Assembly: GCF_001434275.1 (NCBI RefSeq)
Contig: NZ_AZEZ01000004.1
Span: 62,001 to 126,000, forward strand
Direction: 5' to 3'
Source of the DNA: Companilactobacillus mindensis DSM 14500
GTDB taxonomy: Bacteria; Bacillota; Bacilli; Lactobacillales; Lactobacillaceae
Length of the DNA: 64,000 nt
The notes beneath the pieces were generated by a model. It saw nothing but the letters and a program-made list of their open reading frames with translations. It made no database searches and was not told the origin of the DNA. Shown in pieces: positions 27,251 to 36,346 of this stretch (its first letter is position 1; each line of letters opens with the position of its first letter). The position numbers were made by a program, and so were the translations under genes.

Positions 27251-28117
27251 ATGAAAATAATCTATGAAAATGTCCAAACGATTGCTCAATTGCCCTTCAA
27301 ATATTTTGAACATGATTCCACCAAAGAAATCATCGTTGCTCCCCATTGGCATCAAGGTATCGAGATCAATTATTTGATTGCCGGTAACGATTTGAATTTT
27401 GTCATCAACGGTAAAACGACCACGTATCATCCTGGCGATATTTGGACGATAAATCATCGTGATATTCACAGTGCCCGTAGCTTAAAACCAGCTCATTATT
27501 TGGAATTCGGCTTGATAATTGACGACGATTTTTTACAACACCAAGTTCCTGCCAGTAAAAATTAGCACTTAAATATGTCATGTAAAAATACTCGCCAGCA
27601 GGACTCACTGACAAAAGTCCAAGGACAATTATCAAACATCAGACAACTGCTAAAACAACCGTTAACAGATCTATCGCGTTTAGAGATCATGAGCTGCTTT
27701 TACGGTTTGTTACACGAATTGGGAGCAAACTTCAATCAACCACAAATATCCCCAACGACTAACCCTAATCTTCCGTTATTAAACACTGTCATGTCTAACA
27801 TCAACCAAAATTACGCTGAAAATATCGATGGCAATACTTTGGCTGAACAATTCCACGTCTCACTGACTACTTTGAACAAACAATTCAACTTCAACATACA
27901 AATGTCCGTCAATCGTTACTTACGGATGATTCGCTTGATGAATTCGCGTAAATTACTACTGGAAACCGATTGGACTATCGATTATATCGCTGCCAGTTGT
28001 GGTTTTTCGAGCAACAAAACCTTTAATCGAAATTTCAAAGCTTGGAAAGGACTCACTCCGAGTGAATATCGGGCCTGTTTTGCCCAAGATCACAAAATTG
28101 ACACCAACTGCTTATAA
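27251..28117 (+). pseudogene. AraC-family regulator interrupted by an in-frame TAG
   Basis: A full-length sugar-type AraC regulator (289 codons) is readable in one frame except for a single amber codon at 27563-27565. The N-terminal half is a cupin sensing domain (APHWHQGIEINYLIAG; PGDIWTINHRDIHSARS). The C-terminal half has the double helix-turn-helix (NTLAEQFHVSLTTLNKQF; IDYIAASCGFSSNKTFNRNF). The frame is the same on both sides, so this is a nonsense change and not a frameshift. The downstream part could be made separately from an ATG at 27575, but that start has no good ribosome site. It precedes the HAD-MFS-acetyltransferase genes and was presumably their activator. Confidence 0.82.
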
Positions 28118-28184
28118 AAATGTCCCTTAAAGGTCTCTTTGGCATGCTAAACTACGGTCATCAATTATTAATGAGGTAATGAAA

Positions 28185-28976
28185 ATGATTAAATTAATTG
28201 CAACTGACATGGATGGAACCTTTTTGCGCGACGATATGACTTACGATGAAGCCAAATTCGATAAACTCTATCAAAAATTACAATCACAACAGATTCAATT
28301 CGTTGTAGCCAGTGGAAATCAATATTTTCAATTGAAATCTTTTTTCAAGAAATATCCTGATATTATTTATATTTCTGAAAATGGTGCCTTGATCCGTCAG
28401 CGTGATAACACCTTGAGCAAGCACTCTTTTACGAAAGAAACAGTCCAAACAGTACTTGAAAAGCTTCAAGCTATTTCCAATTTGAAATTACTCGTCTGTG
28501 GAGAAAAAAGTGCTTACACTCTAACTACTACTGACCCCAAGCACGTAAAAAAAATGCGTAATTACTATCATCACTTGGATGTGATCGAGAATTTCGACCA
28601 AATCGATGATGACGTCTTAAAATTTGCCATCACTTGTCCTGACGAGCAAACCGATGAAATCGTTGAAACGCTAAAAACTGCTTTAAAAGGCTTAGCTGAA
28701 CCAACTAGCAGCGGACACGGAGATATCGATGTGATCCAGTTAGGAATGAACAAAGCAGCTGGTTTAAAGGAACTAGGAAAAATCTTAGATATCGACTTGA
28801 GTGAAATGATGGCCTTTGGTGACGGAGGCAACGACTTAGAAATGCTACGTGAAGTTGGCTGGGGCGTTGCGATGGAAAATGCTCAACCAAAAGTCACTGC
28901 TGTTGCAGATCAAACGACTGCGGACAATCAAAACCAGGGTGTTTTACAAAAAATCGAAGAATTCTTGGCTAACTGA
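28185..28976 (+). CDS. HAD-superfamily Cof-type sugar phosphatase
   Basis: A 263-residue phosphatase of the HAD IIB (Cof/YbiV) class. The nucleophile motif is IATDMDGTFLRDD (residues 5-17), motif II is VVASGNQYFQ, the lysine is in GMNKAAGLKEL, and the acidic motif is AFGDGGNDLEML. The class removes phosphate from sugar phosphates and related metabolites. Of two nearby ATGs I take 28185, because GAGG lies 8 bases upstream. It is second in the plus-strand cassette, 62 bases after the broken AraC gene and 2 bases before the MFS gene, suggesting a shared sugar-related role. Confidence 0.9.
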   Translation: MIKLIATDMDGTFLRDDMTYDEAKFDKLYQKLQSQQIQFVVASGNQYFQLKSFFKKYPDIIYISENGALIRQRDNTLSKHSFTKETVQTVLEKLQAISNLKLLVCGEKSAYTLTTTDPKHVKKMRNYYHHLDVIENFDQIDDDVLKFAITCPDEQTDEIVETLKTALKGLAEPTSSGHGDIDVIQLGMNKAAGLKELGKILDIDLSEMMAFGDGGNDLEMLREVGWGVAMENAQPKVTAVADQTTADNQNQGVLQKIEEFLAN

Positions 28977-28978
28977 TA

Positions 28979-30148
28979 ATGAAACAGATACCACTTAAAA
29001 CTACCGCCAGTATTCTTGCCCTCTCAACGGTCAGTGGAATTACGACTATCATAACCGGCATCATCCCGCAACTAAAGAAAGCCTTTCCAACTATTCCAAC
29101 TACTGTCATCGAATGGATCGTAACGATTGCTAACTTCAGTGCTCTTTTAACTTTAATGCTCAACCCTTCATTAACTAAAAAATTTGGCATTAAAAAAATC
29201 GTCATCATCGGTTTACTCCTCAGTGCACTGATGGGCATAGTACCAGCAATGACGAATAATTTTTATTTGGTCATGATCAGTCGCATTCTTTTAGGTTTAG
29301 GGGTTGGTCTCTTTTCACCTCACGCGATTGGTTTGATTGCTCATACTTATTATGGTGACACGCGTGCCCGTCTGTTAGGCTATCAAACTGGCTTATCAGC
29401 TTTAGGAAACGCATTTCTTTTAGGGATGGCCAGTCTTTTGATCAGTCTAGATTGGCACTTGGTCTTTTGGCTGTACATTGTCCTTTTCTTAGTTGCTTGG
29501 TTGATTTTTTCCTTTGTCCCCGAACCCATCAAGGAGCCAGTGACAACAGTTCAAAAATTAGTGCACTTGCCTAAACGACAGTGGCAATTGATAGTCTTAA
29601 CTTTTATCACTTATCTTCTGATCTGGGGCGTTCAACTGAATCTACCAAGTTATTTTGAGAACCGACACTTAGGCAATGCTCAAGTTCTCAACCTAACGCT
29701 CTCAGCCATGAATATCGGCGGATTATTGGCAGGACTGACTTTTGGTCGTTTATACAAACACTTACAACGTTTCACACTGACTTTAGGCTACGTTGGAGCC
29801 GGTATCGCCATAGTTATTTTATGGTCCACCAACGATACTAATATAGCTATCGGTTCGGCCATCTTCTTTAATTTTATTTACTCCTATACTGGACCCTACT
29901 TAGTCTTTACTAGCAACGATGGTCTGAAGAAAAATCAAGTCAATACCATCAGCAGCTACTTGACTATCGCCACGATCATCAGTGCCTTTTTTGCTCCGTT
30001 AGTCTGGAATCTGTTGGGAAAAATCGGTCCGTTAAGCTTGATCGATAACGTCTTACTCTGGATCATTATCAGTTTATTTTTACTAGCCATTTTAACTATC
30101 ATTTCACAGTCAGCGAAAGGAAGTATTTCAAATGAAACCAAGCAATAA
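28979..30148 (+). CDS. Major facilitator superfamily transporter
   Basis: A 389-residue membrane protein with twelve predicted spans in two halves. The MFS signature after helix 2 is degenerate ([18 protein letters not shown]), and the helix 4 region [24 protein letters not shown] is typical of the drug/sugar efflux branch. The start overlaps the HAD stop region (2-base gap), and its end overlaps the acetyltransferase gene by 17 bases, so the three are translationally coupled. Coupling to a sugar phosphatase and a sugar O-acetyltransferase points to export or uptake of a sugar or acetylated sugar. The substrate is not determined. Confidence 0.87.
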   Translation: MKQIPLKTTASILALSTVSGITTIITGIIPQLKKAFPTIPTTVIEWIVTIANFSALLTLMLNPSLTKKFGIKKIVIIGLLLSALMGIVPAMTNNFYLVMISRILLGLGVGLFSPHAIGLIAHTYYGDTRARLLGYQTGLSALGNAFLLGMASLLISLDWHLVFWLYIVLFLVAWLIFSFVPEPIKEPVTTVQKLVHLPKRQWQLIVLTFITYLLIWGVQLNLPSYFENRHLGNAQVLNLTLSAMNIGGLLAGLTFGRLYKHLQRFTLTLGYVGAGIAIVILWSTNDTNIAIGSAIFFNFIYSYTGPYLVFTSNDGLKKNQVNTISSYLTIATIISAFFAPLVWNLLGKIGPLSLIDNVLLWIIISLFLLAILTIISQSAKGSISNETKQ

Positions 30149-30758
30149 TAATCACAGATTGCATACTGGAGAACTCTATTTGCCCGACGATCCTAAATTG
30201 GAACAAGAACAAACCGATTACATGGAAAAAGTCTACGATTATAATCAAACTCGCCCCAATGAAAAAGAAAAACGTCAACATTTACTCAAGGAGATGTTCA
30301 CTGATATCGGTCCTGACTGCTATATCGAACCACCCTTTCACAGTAGTTTTGGTGGCCACCATGTCCACTTTGGCAAACACGTCTACGCTAACTTCAATCT
30401 GACCCTTGTCGACGACACCCACATTTACGTTGGCGACTACACAATGATGGCTCCTAATGTTACTTTAGCAACTGCTGGCCACCCCATTTGGCCATCCTTA
30501 CGTCAAAATTACTATCAATACAACGCCCCAGTCCACATCGGTAAAAATTGTTGGCTAGGAACTGGCGTGATCGTTCTACCAGGTATAACTATTGGTGACA
30601 ATGTTGTCGTAGGAGCTGGTAGTATCGTTACTAAAGATTTACCTGATAACGTCGTTGCCGTTGGTAATCCAGCACACATTCTCCGCAAGATCGGTGAACA
30701 TGACCGTGAATACTACTTTAAGAATCGCCAAATCGACCCCGAACTCTTCGAAGACTAA
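30132..30758 (+). CDS. Sugar O-acetyltransferase (maltose/galactoside family, hexapeptide repeat)
   Basis: A 208-residue left-handed beta-helix enzyme that transfers acetyl from acetyl-CoA to a sugar hydroxyl. The N-terminal cap has [14 protein letters not shown] and the helical [12 protein letters not shown]. The catalytic histidine is in [13 protein letters not shown], and hexapeptide repeats run through [20 protein letters not shown] and [20 protein letters not shown]. In this family acetylation lets cells expel non-metabolised sugars, which fits the coupled MFS gene. The start overlaps the MFS gene end by 17 bases, with GGAAG upstream. A strong bidirectional terminator follows. Confidence 0.93.
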   Translation: MKPSNNNHRLHTGELYLPDDPKLEQEQTDYMEKVYDYNQTRPNEKEKRQHLLKEMFTDIGPDCYIEPPFHSSFGGHHVHFGKHVYANFNLTLVDDTHIYVGDYTMMAPNVTLATAGHPIWPSLRQNYYQYNAPVHIGKNCWLGTGVIVLPGITIGDNVVVGAGSIVTKDLPDNVVAVGNPAHILRKIGEHDREYYFKNRQIDPELFED

Positions 30759-30790
30759 CCACACGCTTTTACCCTCCTCAAAAAATAATA

Positions 30791-30842
30791 AAAATAGCTC
30801 CAGAAATCGTTAAGCTGATTTAACAATTTCTGGAGCTATTTT
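30791..30842. terminator. Convergent terminator, acetyltransferase / rnhB
   Basis: Long inverted repeat beginning AAAATAGCTCCAGAAAT with its near-perfect complement, flanked by A and T runs, between convergent genes. Confidence 0.88.
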
Positions 30843-30852
30843 AGTGTCACTG

Positions 30853-31632
30853 TTACTTAGAATACAACTTATCAACATTTCTGACTGGTGAAAAACTCAA
30901 GCGATGAATCTTCGTTCGACCGACTTCTGCCAAGGCCTCAAGGTGTTTCTTAGTCCCATAGCCGTCGTTTTGTTCAAAATCAAACTCAGGGTAAATGTGA
31001 CTATACATCGTCATTAGACAGTCTCTGGCCACTTTAGCTACGATACTAGCTGCTCCGATACTGATAGATTTAGCATCGCCTTTGATCAATTTAGTCTGTT
31101 TGATATCAACTGGTATGGTCATCGCATCGACTAAAATATGATCGGGTTTGAGATACAAACGATTGATCGAATCGGCCATCGTCAATTCAGTCGCATGATA
31201 AATATTTTCAGTATCGATCAAGTGCGGACTACCAACAGCTACACTGATATCAATGGCCTGATCACAGATCTGTTTGTACAATTCAGCTCGCTTAGTCCGT
31301 GACAATTTTTTGGAATCGTCAACTTCGTACAAAGTATTATCAGCTGGTAAAATAACGGCTGCCGTCACAACTGGTCCAGCTAATGGTCCTCGACCAACTT
31401 CGTCCACTCCAGCAACTGTCAAATTGTTTTGCCAAAATGGTTTTTCCAAAAATTCTTTGTGATGGAATCGCTCGATCAAGTCCTGTTGATGTTGCTGTTT
31501 TTTGTGAAATTGTTCTAACAATTTTTGAACGCCAGTCCGTGAGTCGTCAGCCAATTCAGCCAACAAAACACTGTCGACAGACTCATTCAAAAGCAATTCT
31601 TTAACTTCTTTGATCGTATATTTACTCTTCAT
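30853..31632 (-). CDS. rnhB: Ribonuclease HII
   Basis: A 259-residue enzyme that nicks RNA in RNA-DNA hybrids and removes single ribonucleotides from DNA. The catalytic acids are in VAGVDEVGRGPLAGPV (D and E) and in HILVDAMTIP; a further aspartate is in KVARDCLM. The N-terminal helical extension (YTIKEVKELL) is usual in Gram-positive RNase HII. The start is the ATG at 31632, which has GGAG upstream and overlaps the rbgA stop region by 11 bases, so the two genes are coupled. Conserved order rbgA-rnhB-dprA-topA is broken after this gene. Confidence 0.95.
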   Translation of the reverse strand: MKSKYTIKEVKELLLNESVDSVLLAELADDSRTGVQKLLEQFHKKQQHQQDLIERFHHKEFLEKPFWQNNLTVAGVDEVGRGPLAGPVVTAAVILPADNTLYEVDDSKKLSRTKRAELYKQICDQAIDISVAVGSPHLIDTENIYHATELTMADSINRLYLKPDHILVDAMTIPVDIKQTKLIKGDAKSISIGAASIVAKVARDCLMTMYSHIYPEFDFEQNDGYGTKKHLEALAEVGRTKIHRLSFSPVRNVDKLYSK

Positions 31633-32476
31633 AAAATTCTCCGGGAACGTCAAACGTTAAACGTCCCAGCTTCAATTTGCGGACATCGTCGATGATCCTT
31701 CTGGATGCTCGGTCATAATCTTCTTTATAGCCAAACTTCTTAGTCAAGTTCATCAACAACTCTGGAGTCGTGTGATTGAAGATATCTGCATTAGTTAAGC
31801 CGTAGCCTTCTTGTAATTGCTCCATATAGTGGGTCTCAAGGAAATTTAAGGCATAGATGGCAACATCATCAGGAGCATAGATTTTATCCTTGATAGCGCC
31901 TGAGAGAGCCAATTTCATCCCTACTTTTGGATCATCGATCTTAGGCCATAAAATACCGGGAGTATCCAAAAGGTCGATACCAATGTTAGTCTTCAACCAA
32001 TTTTGATTCTTTGTTACGCCAGGTTTATTCCCAGTCACGGCAACGTTTTTACCGACCATACGATTCAAAATAGTTGATTTACCAACGTTAGGAATTCCCA
32101 CGCACATCGCCTTGATCTGATAATTCTTAACGCCATTTTTCTCATAGCGTTCAATTTTTTCGGACAATTCTGAACGGATCAAACTCTTGATCTTGCCTAA
32201 GCCTTTGTTGTGCTTAGCGTCAAGTTCGATCGATTCAGTCCCCTCTTGTTCAAAATTTAATTTCCAGTCGGCTGTGATCTTAGGGTCAGCTAGATCAGAC
32301 TTATTCAAGATAATGATGTGCTTCTTTTGATCGATGATTTGTTCCAAAACGGGATTTCTCGATGAAAAAGGTAGTCTTGCATCAACGATCTCAAGTACGA
32401 TGTCGACTAATTTCAATCGATCTTGTACTTGATTTTTTGCCTTGTTCATATGCCCCGGATACCATTGTAGTGCCAT
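31622..32476 (-). CDS. rbgA: Ribosome biogenesis GTPase RbgA (YlqF)
   Basis: A 284-residue circularly permuted GTPase needed for late assembly of the 50S subunit. The permuted order is visible: LNKSDL (G4) near residue 60, then G1 as [15 protein letters not shown] near 125, and G3 as DTPGILWPK near 172. The N-terminus ALQWYPGHMNKAK is diagnostic. The start ATG at 32476 has AGGTGAT upstream; two further in-frame starts lie just before it. It overlaps rnhB. The C-terminal ANTAR-like RNA-binding region follows as DRASRRIIDDVRKLKLGRL. Confidence 0.94.
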   Translation of the reverse strand: MALQWYPGHMNKAKNQVQDRLKLVDIVLEIVDARLPFSSRNPVLEQIIDQKKHIIILNKSDLADPKITADWKLNFEQEGTESIELDAKHNKGLGKIKSLIRSELSEKIERYEKNGVKNYQIKAMCVGIPNVGKSTILNRMVGKNVAVTGNKPGVTKNQNWLKTNIGIDLLDTPGILWPKIDDPKVGMKLALSGAIKDKIYAPDDVAIYALNFLETHYMEQLQEGYGLTNADIFNHTTPELLMNLTKKFGYKEDYDRASRRIIDDVRKLKLGRLTFDVPGEFYEE

Positions 32477-32497
32477 TCCCATCACCTATTTTCTCAT

Positions 32498-32722
32498 TTA
32501 TTTTCTATCTATCTCTTGATACTTTTGATATGCTTCATCAAAAATCGTCATACTAGGTAAATATCCAGCATTCAACTCCAAGTAATCTGATAACTTTTGA
32601 TAATTTTCTTCTTGCTTAGGAAAAGATACGTCCCGAAAGGCATTGTTGGCAAACTCCGCCTCAGGTTCAACGCTTTCCGAATTGCGAAGAGTCATTAAAA
32701 ACTCATAAAAACTACGTTTCAT
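32498..32722 (-). CDS. YozE-family protein
   Basis: A 74-residue protein of the YozE/UPF0346 (SAM-like fold) family: [13 protein letters not shown] at the start, then [21 protein letters not shown] and a final [10 protein letters not shown] helix. It is made of short helices, with no membrane segment. Its role is unknown in all species. The gene lies 12 bases after ypmS and before rbgA on the same strand. It is a common neighbour of ypmR/ypmS-like genes in lactobacilli. Confidence 0.85.
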   Translation of the reverse strand: MKRSFYEFLMTLRNSESVEPEAEFANNAFRDVSFPKQEENYQKLSDYLELNAGYLPSMTIFDEAYQKYQEIDRK

Positions 32723-32734
32723 ATCTGCTCCTTC

Positions 32735-33328
32735 CTATTGATTATTCGTAATTTTACTATTCATTACTTCAAATGACAATTTGTCATTCTTCAAATCAAT
32801 ATTTTTAGCTCGGATACCGTAACCCTCTTTGGTTGTAAACTTAGTGAATTTCAACAAGATGGTTTTCTTGCCACCGTCGATACTTACCCACTCGGGAGTT
32901 TTAAAACTATTCTTAATATAATTCATAACAAAGGAAATTGGCAATGATAAACTGCCGATCTTCATCTCTTTAGCCTTTAAGAGTACATCCCCATTTGTTT
33001 TGGCGTAAGGTTGCATCAAAATTGTAAAGTGGATCTTAGCTCCCAAAAAGGCGATCGAACCGGTCAATTCGGCATCATTCTTCAAGATCAATTGATAGTC
33101 CGTCTTGCCGTCATTCAACGTGTGTTTCAAATAATACTGAGCCATTTTGTTGGCTTCTTGTTTGTTCATGTTCACTGTAAAGACTTTGCTATCGTCATTT
33201 GCAATCTTCGATGAAACTTGATAGTTGTCAGTTGGCGAGCTCAATACTTTCGTACCAATGATCCCCAGACCAACGACGATGATCGCTACTAAAGCGATAA
33301 ATGCATATTTCCAATAATTTCTCTTCAT
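32735..33328 (-). CDS. YpmS-family membrane-anchored protein (DUF2140)
   Basis: A 197-residue protein with one N-terminal membrane anchor (YAFIALVAIIVVGLGIIGT, about residues 8-26) and an extracellular domain. Landmarks of DUF2140 are VFTVNMNKQEANKMAQYYL near 48-66, TGSIAFLGAKIHFTILMQPY near 90-109 and LPISFVMNYIKNSFKTPEWV near 132-151. Its function is unknown. It follows ypmR by 2 bases and is surely cotranscribed with it, as in Bacillus, where ypmR and ypmS are also paired. Confidence 0.87.
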   Translation of the reverse strand: MKRNYWKYAFIALVAIIVVGLGIIGTKVLSSPTDNYQVSSKIANDDSKVFTVNMNKQEANKMAQYYLKHTLNDGKTDYQLILKNDAELTGSIAFLGAKIHFTILMQPYAKTNGDVLLKAKEMKIGSLSLPISFVMNYIKNSFKTPEWVSIDGGKKTILLKFTKFTTKEGYGIRAKNIDLKNDKLSFEVMNSKITNNQ

Positions 33329-33330
33329 GA

Positions 33331-34185
33331 TTATTTATAAAGCCACTCCTTTGTTGTCCCACTTACTTGTTCAAATACTTTGTCAGTCATCATATCATAA
33401 CCGGTCCCATTAGGGTGGAAGTGGTCTTTCTTGTAAAGATATGGATTGACACCATCTTTTTTAACTTTGTTGTTGACCTCTTTGGTCTGATACAAATTAT
33501 TGATATCAACGAAATGAGTATCGTTAAAAGTCGATGCCACCTTAGCGGAACCTTTGTTCCAATTGACAAACGCAATTTTGGCATTCTTGACGTTGCTGAG
33601 GTAGATACTGAATGGATTGTAGATACCGATCAAATAAATCGGTGCCGTCTTGTTGTAGCCTCTGATATCAGTTAATAAAGTCGTCAATCGCTTGTCGAAT
33701 TTGACTTGTTCGTCCGCAATGTCGCCTTCGGTCAAGTCTAGACCCTTACGTTGCAACAAGTGCATAAAGTCGTTTCCACCGACAGTTACCGTAATGATAT
33801 CGGCTTTGGGAAGATCTCGGTGCATCTTTTTGTTTGAATGCATCCGCGCCATGATCTGAGTACTTGTGTCGCCAGATACGCCGTAGTTATAGGCTTGCGT
33901 TGGAACATCATACTTTTTTTGAACCTTTTGTTTCAGACGCGTCACATATCCGCCACCGACTGACTTGGAATCACCAACACCTTGAGTCAAGGAGTCACCG
34001 ATCGCTACGATACTGATATTTTTCTTCTTAGGGATGACCTTCTTTTTTGGTTTACTTGTTTTAGTCTTCGTATTAACGACTTGAGCTTGTTCCTGGTGAT
34101 TATTATTGACCAGATAATAAGCTCCACCGCCAATCGCAATTAGAACTACTATGATAACAATGATCCAAATACTTTTTTTCTTCAT
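33331..34185 (-). CDS. YpmR-like SGNH/GDSL lipase or esterase, membrane-anchored
   Basis: A 284-residue hydrolase with an N-terminal anchor (IWIIVIIVVLIAIGGGAYYL, about residues 5-24), a K/T-rich linker and an extracytoplasmic SGNH domain. Catalytic blocks are IVAIGDSLTQGVG (Ser) near 59-71, GVSGDTSTQIM (Gly), TVGGNDF (Asn) near 140, and the acid-histidine pair in KKDHFHPNGTGYD near the end. The family hydrolyses acyl esters of lipids or cell-wall polymers; the substrate is unknown. It follows degV after a terminator-like hairpin, and ypmS follows at once. Confidence 0.9.
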   Translation of the reverse strand: MKKKSIWIIVIIVVLIAIGGGAYYLVNNNHQEQAQVVNTKTKTSKPKKKVIPKKKNISIVAIGDSLTQGVGDSKSVGGGYVTRLKQKVQKKYDVPTQAYNYGVSGDTSTQIMARMHSNKKMHRDLPKADIITVTVGGNDFMHLLQRKGLDLTEGDIADEQVKFDKRLTTLLTDIRGYNKTAPIYLIGIYNPFSIYLSNVKNAKIAFVNWNKGSAKVASTFNDTHFVDINNLYQTKEVNNKVKKDGVNPYLYKKDHFHPNGTGYDMMTDKVFEQVSGTTKEWLYK

Positions 34186-34202
34186 TTATTAATCCATCTT
34201 TC

Positions 34203-34236
34203 AAAAAAAAGCCGATGCAATAATCATCAGCTTTTT
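34203..34236 (-). terminator. Terminator after degV
   Basis: AGCTGATG and CATCGGCT arms (minus strand) around an 7-base loop, followed by a run of T, between degV and ypmR. Readthrough may feed ypmR. Confidence 0.7.
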
Positions 34237-34241
34237 ACCTT

Positions 34242-35084
34242 TTACTCTGTATAAAATTCAATTGCAAAGGCACCGGACCCAGCGTGCGTCGCGATGACCG
34301 GACTGGTTACTCTGATCAACAGCGGTACGTCAGGTACAATCTCTGCCAATTTAGCTTTTAATTCGTTTACATAATCCATTTTGTCAACATATGAGATACC
34401 AATGGCTTTGATATTTTCTAGACCTTTGATCTCGTCAATTACGCCACTCATATATTTCTCAATCGTCTTGCGACCACGGCCACGTTTAACGACATCCAAG
34501 CTGTTATTTTTAACTATCAATACCAAATTGATATTTAAAATTGTTGACAAAGTTCCCGCAAACTTGCTTAAACGGCCACCACGAAGGATGTTTTCAATAC
34601 TTGTAACACCCATGTACAATTTAGTATTGTCACGGACCTTTTCAACTGCTGCTTTGATTTCGGCAACTGATTTACCTTCTTGAGCCAACTTTGCAGCCTT
34701 TAGAACTTGGAAACCTTGGGCACGGTCAGTGAACTGAGTATCGATCACTTCCATGTGACGGTCGGTCATTTCAGCTACTTGTCTAGCAGCGTTGATTGTA
34801 CCACTGATTGCTGGTGTCATGATCAATGCCAAAATATCAGTATAATCGTCAGGAACTTCATCGATCACTTTCATGAAAGTACCGATTGAAGGCTGTGATG
34901 TTTTGGGAAGATCTTTTGAAGCGTCCATTTCACGAACGAACTCTTCTCTAGTTATATTAACACCGTCAGTGTAAGTTTTTTCATCGATACTGATTGTCAA
35001 AGGTACGATACCAATATCGTATTTTTCTATTTCTTCTGGAGTTAATTGTACCGACGAATCGGCAAGGATTTTTACTTTACTCAT
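34242..35084 (-). CDS. DegV-family fatty-acid-binding protein
   Basis: A 280-residue protein of the DegV (FakB) family, which binds a single fatty acid and presents it to a FakA kinase. Landmarks are ILADSSVQLTPEEI at the N-terminus, TSQPSIGTF near 81-89 (the TSQPS motif contacts the carboxylate), SGTINAARQVAE near 111, and the C-terminal RVTSPVIATHAGSGAFAIEF, where HAGSGA is also diagnostic. The paired kinase is not in the window. The ATG has a GAGGGAT ribosome site. It heads a minus-strand group with ypmR and ypmS. Confidence 0.92.
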   Translation of the reverse strand: MSKVKILADSSVQLTPEEIEKYDIGIVPLTISIDEKTYTDGVNITREEFVREMDASKDLPKTSQPSIGTFMKVIDEVPDDYTDILALIMTPAISGTINAARQVAEMTDRHMEVIDTQFTDRAQGFQVLKAAKLAQEGKSVAEIKAAVEKVRDNTKLYMGVTSIENILRGGRLSKFAGTLSTILNINLVLIVKNNSLDVVKRGRGRKTIEKYMSGVIDEIKGLENIKAIGISYVDKMDYVNELKAKLAEIVPDVPLLIRVTSPVIATHAGSGAFAIEFYTE

Positions 35085-35235
35085 TTTATCCCTCTTTCAT
35101 AGGGTCTTAGTTCTTAATTTCTTCAATTATACCAATAATATAGCCGTTTTGAAAAAGCTCTTTTATATCAAGCGTTTCTATTGTCATTTTTTCATGGCTA
35201 CGAATACGGCTCAAAGATACACTTAAACTAATAAT

Positions 35236-35262
35236 AGCCCATAATCTTGCTGATTGTGGGTT
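35236..35262 (-). terminator. Possible terminator of the 40-residue membrane peptide gene
   Basis: AGCCCATAATC and GATTGTGGGTT arms around a 5-base loop, 90 bases downstream of the small gene on the minus strand. There is no strong T run, so this is tentative. Confidence 0.35.
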
Positions 35263-35351
35263 TAATAGCTAGAACTTATTTTATCATTTATTAAGCATCT
35301 TGTTTACTGATTTTTTTATACCAAATATTAATCGATCATCAAAATAACATG

Positions 35352-35474
35352 TTAAATGAAATTGGTCCAACTTGCTATCAAAACTGCTATACACAAAATT
35401 ATTCCGATCCAATAGCCTATTATGATCACAATATCTTTGTAATTTGGCTTTGCTTGGTGCCTATATTTTTTCAT
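35352..35474 (-). CDS. 40-residue single-span membrane peptide
   Basis: Small gene. The ATG at 35474 is preceded by GTGGAGCG. The peptide has a basic, lysine- and arginine-rich N-terminus (MKKYRHQAKPNYKD), one hydrophobic segment (IVIIIGYWIGIILCIAVLIA) and the end SWTNFI. The positive-inside pattern predicts a cytoplasmic N-terminus. It resembles no family I know. It is not an Fst/Ldr-type toxin by motif. It occupies the 600-base gap between degV and the hemolysin III gene. The coding call rests on the ribosome site, an uninterrupted frame and the clean membrane topology. Confidence 0.5.
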   Translation of the reverse strand: MKKYRHQAKPNYKDIVIIIGYWIGIILCIAVLIASWTNFI

Positions 35475-35560
35475 AATACTATCGCTCCACTTCTTTAAAA
35501 CCATGTTAACATTCTTTCACTTGCTCAATAGCTACGGAATAAATTCTTATCTTCAAATAA

Positions 35561-35609
35561 AAATGCTTCACAACTGTTAGACAAAAAATCCAACCATTAT
35601 GAAGCATTT
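35561..35609 (-). terminator. Orphan terminator-like hairpin
   Basis: Perfect 10-base arms AAATGCTTCA and TGAAGCATTT. On the minus strand it is followed by TTTTTATTT. No minus-strand gene lies just upstream, so it would end a short untranslated transcript or none. Confidence 0.35.
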
Positions 35610-35695
35610 AAATTTCATCAATCACCATTGTCTGCCAAGTCCTTAGACGTTTATAATAGTCAAAGTAACTATTCAATACAATTGGAGCTTTGAAA

Positions 35696-36346
35696 ATGTC
35701 GAAAAAACATAATTTTTCTAGAGCCTATCTGATTACAGATCAGGTCTTTAGTGCCGTGACCCACGGAATCGGGATCATTTTAGCGATAATCGGTGCAATC
35801 TTTCTTCTCATTAAAGGGTTTCATCAAGGGGATCCTTTGAACATTACAGCTTATTTTATATATGCTTTCACATTATTCTTTTTATATTTGAGTTCAACCT
35901 TGTTTCACAGTCTCTATTTCACTAGAGCTAAGGGCGTCTTTCAAATATTCGATCACAGTTCAATCTTTTTGATGATTGCTGGGACTTACACTCCTTACTG
36001 TCTGATTGCGTTACACTCAGCTTTTGGTTACAGTATTCTAGCTTTCATCTGGGTCTTAGCAATCGGTGGCATCCTCTACAAGATCTTCAATGTTGGTCGT
36101 TTCAAATACTTCGAGACCTTACTTTACGTCTTGATGGGCTGGGCGATCATCATTGCGATGAAACCACTCTACGTTGCCATCGGTGCCAAAGGGATCGCCT
36201 TGTTAGTCGCCGGAGGAGTAGCGTTTACAGTTGGAGCTTGCTTGTATCTGATGAAAAATCTCAAGTACATCCACGTCATCTGGCATATTTTTGTCATGAT
36301 TGGAACTGCTTTGATGTACTTTTCAGTTTACTTGTACGTTAATTAA
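35696..36346 (+). CDS. Hemolysin III (HlyIII/TrhA) family membrane protein
   Basis: A 216-residue protein with seven predicted membrane spans of the PAQR/HlyIII superfamily. The conserved residues are visible: AVTHGIGIILA near the N-terminus (His), SSTLFHSL near 68 (Ser, His), IFDHSSIFLMIAGTYTPY near 88-105 (Asp, His), and the C-terminal HVIWHIFVMIGTALMYF (two His). In this superfamily these bind zinc. TrhA members affect membrane energetics; a pore-forming role is doubtful. Start 35696 is chosen because GGAG lies 8 bases upstream. The stop overlaps the folA stop by a few bases in convergent orientation. Confidence 0.9.
   Translation: MSKKHNFSRAYLITDQVFSAVTHGIGIILAIIGAIFLLIKGFHQGDPLNITAYFIYAFTLFFLYLSSTLFHSLYFTRAKGVFQIFDHSSIFLMIAGTYTPYCLIALHSAFGYSILAFIWVLAIGGILYKIFNVGRFKYFETLLYVLMGWAIIIAMKPLYVAIGAKGIALLVAGGVAFTVGACLYLMKNLKYIHVIWHIFVMIGTALMYFSVYLYVN

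Noticed and set aside
27563-27574. Programmed readthrough of the AraC amber codon (TAG CAC TTA resembles a viral readthrough context)
   Set aside because: That context is known from plant viruses, the match is incomplete, and no bacterial precedent in this family is known to me. A simple nonsense change is more likely.
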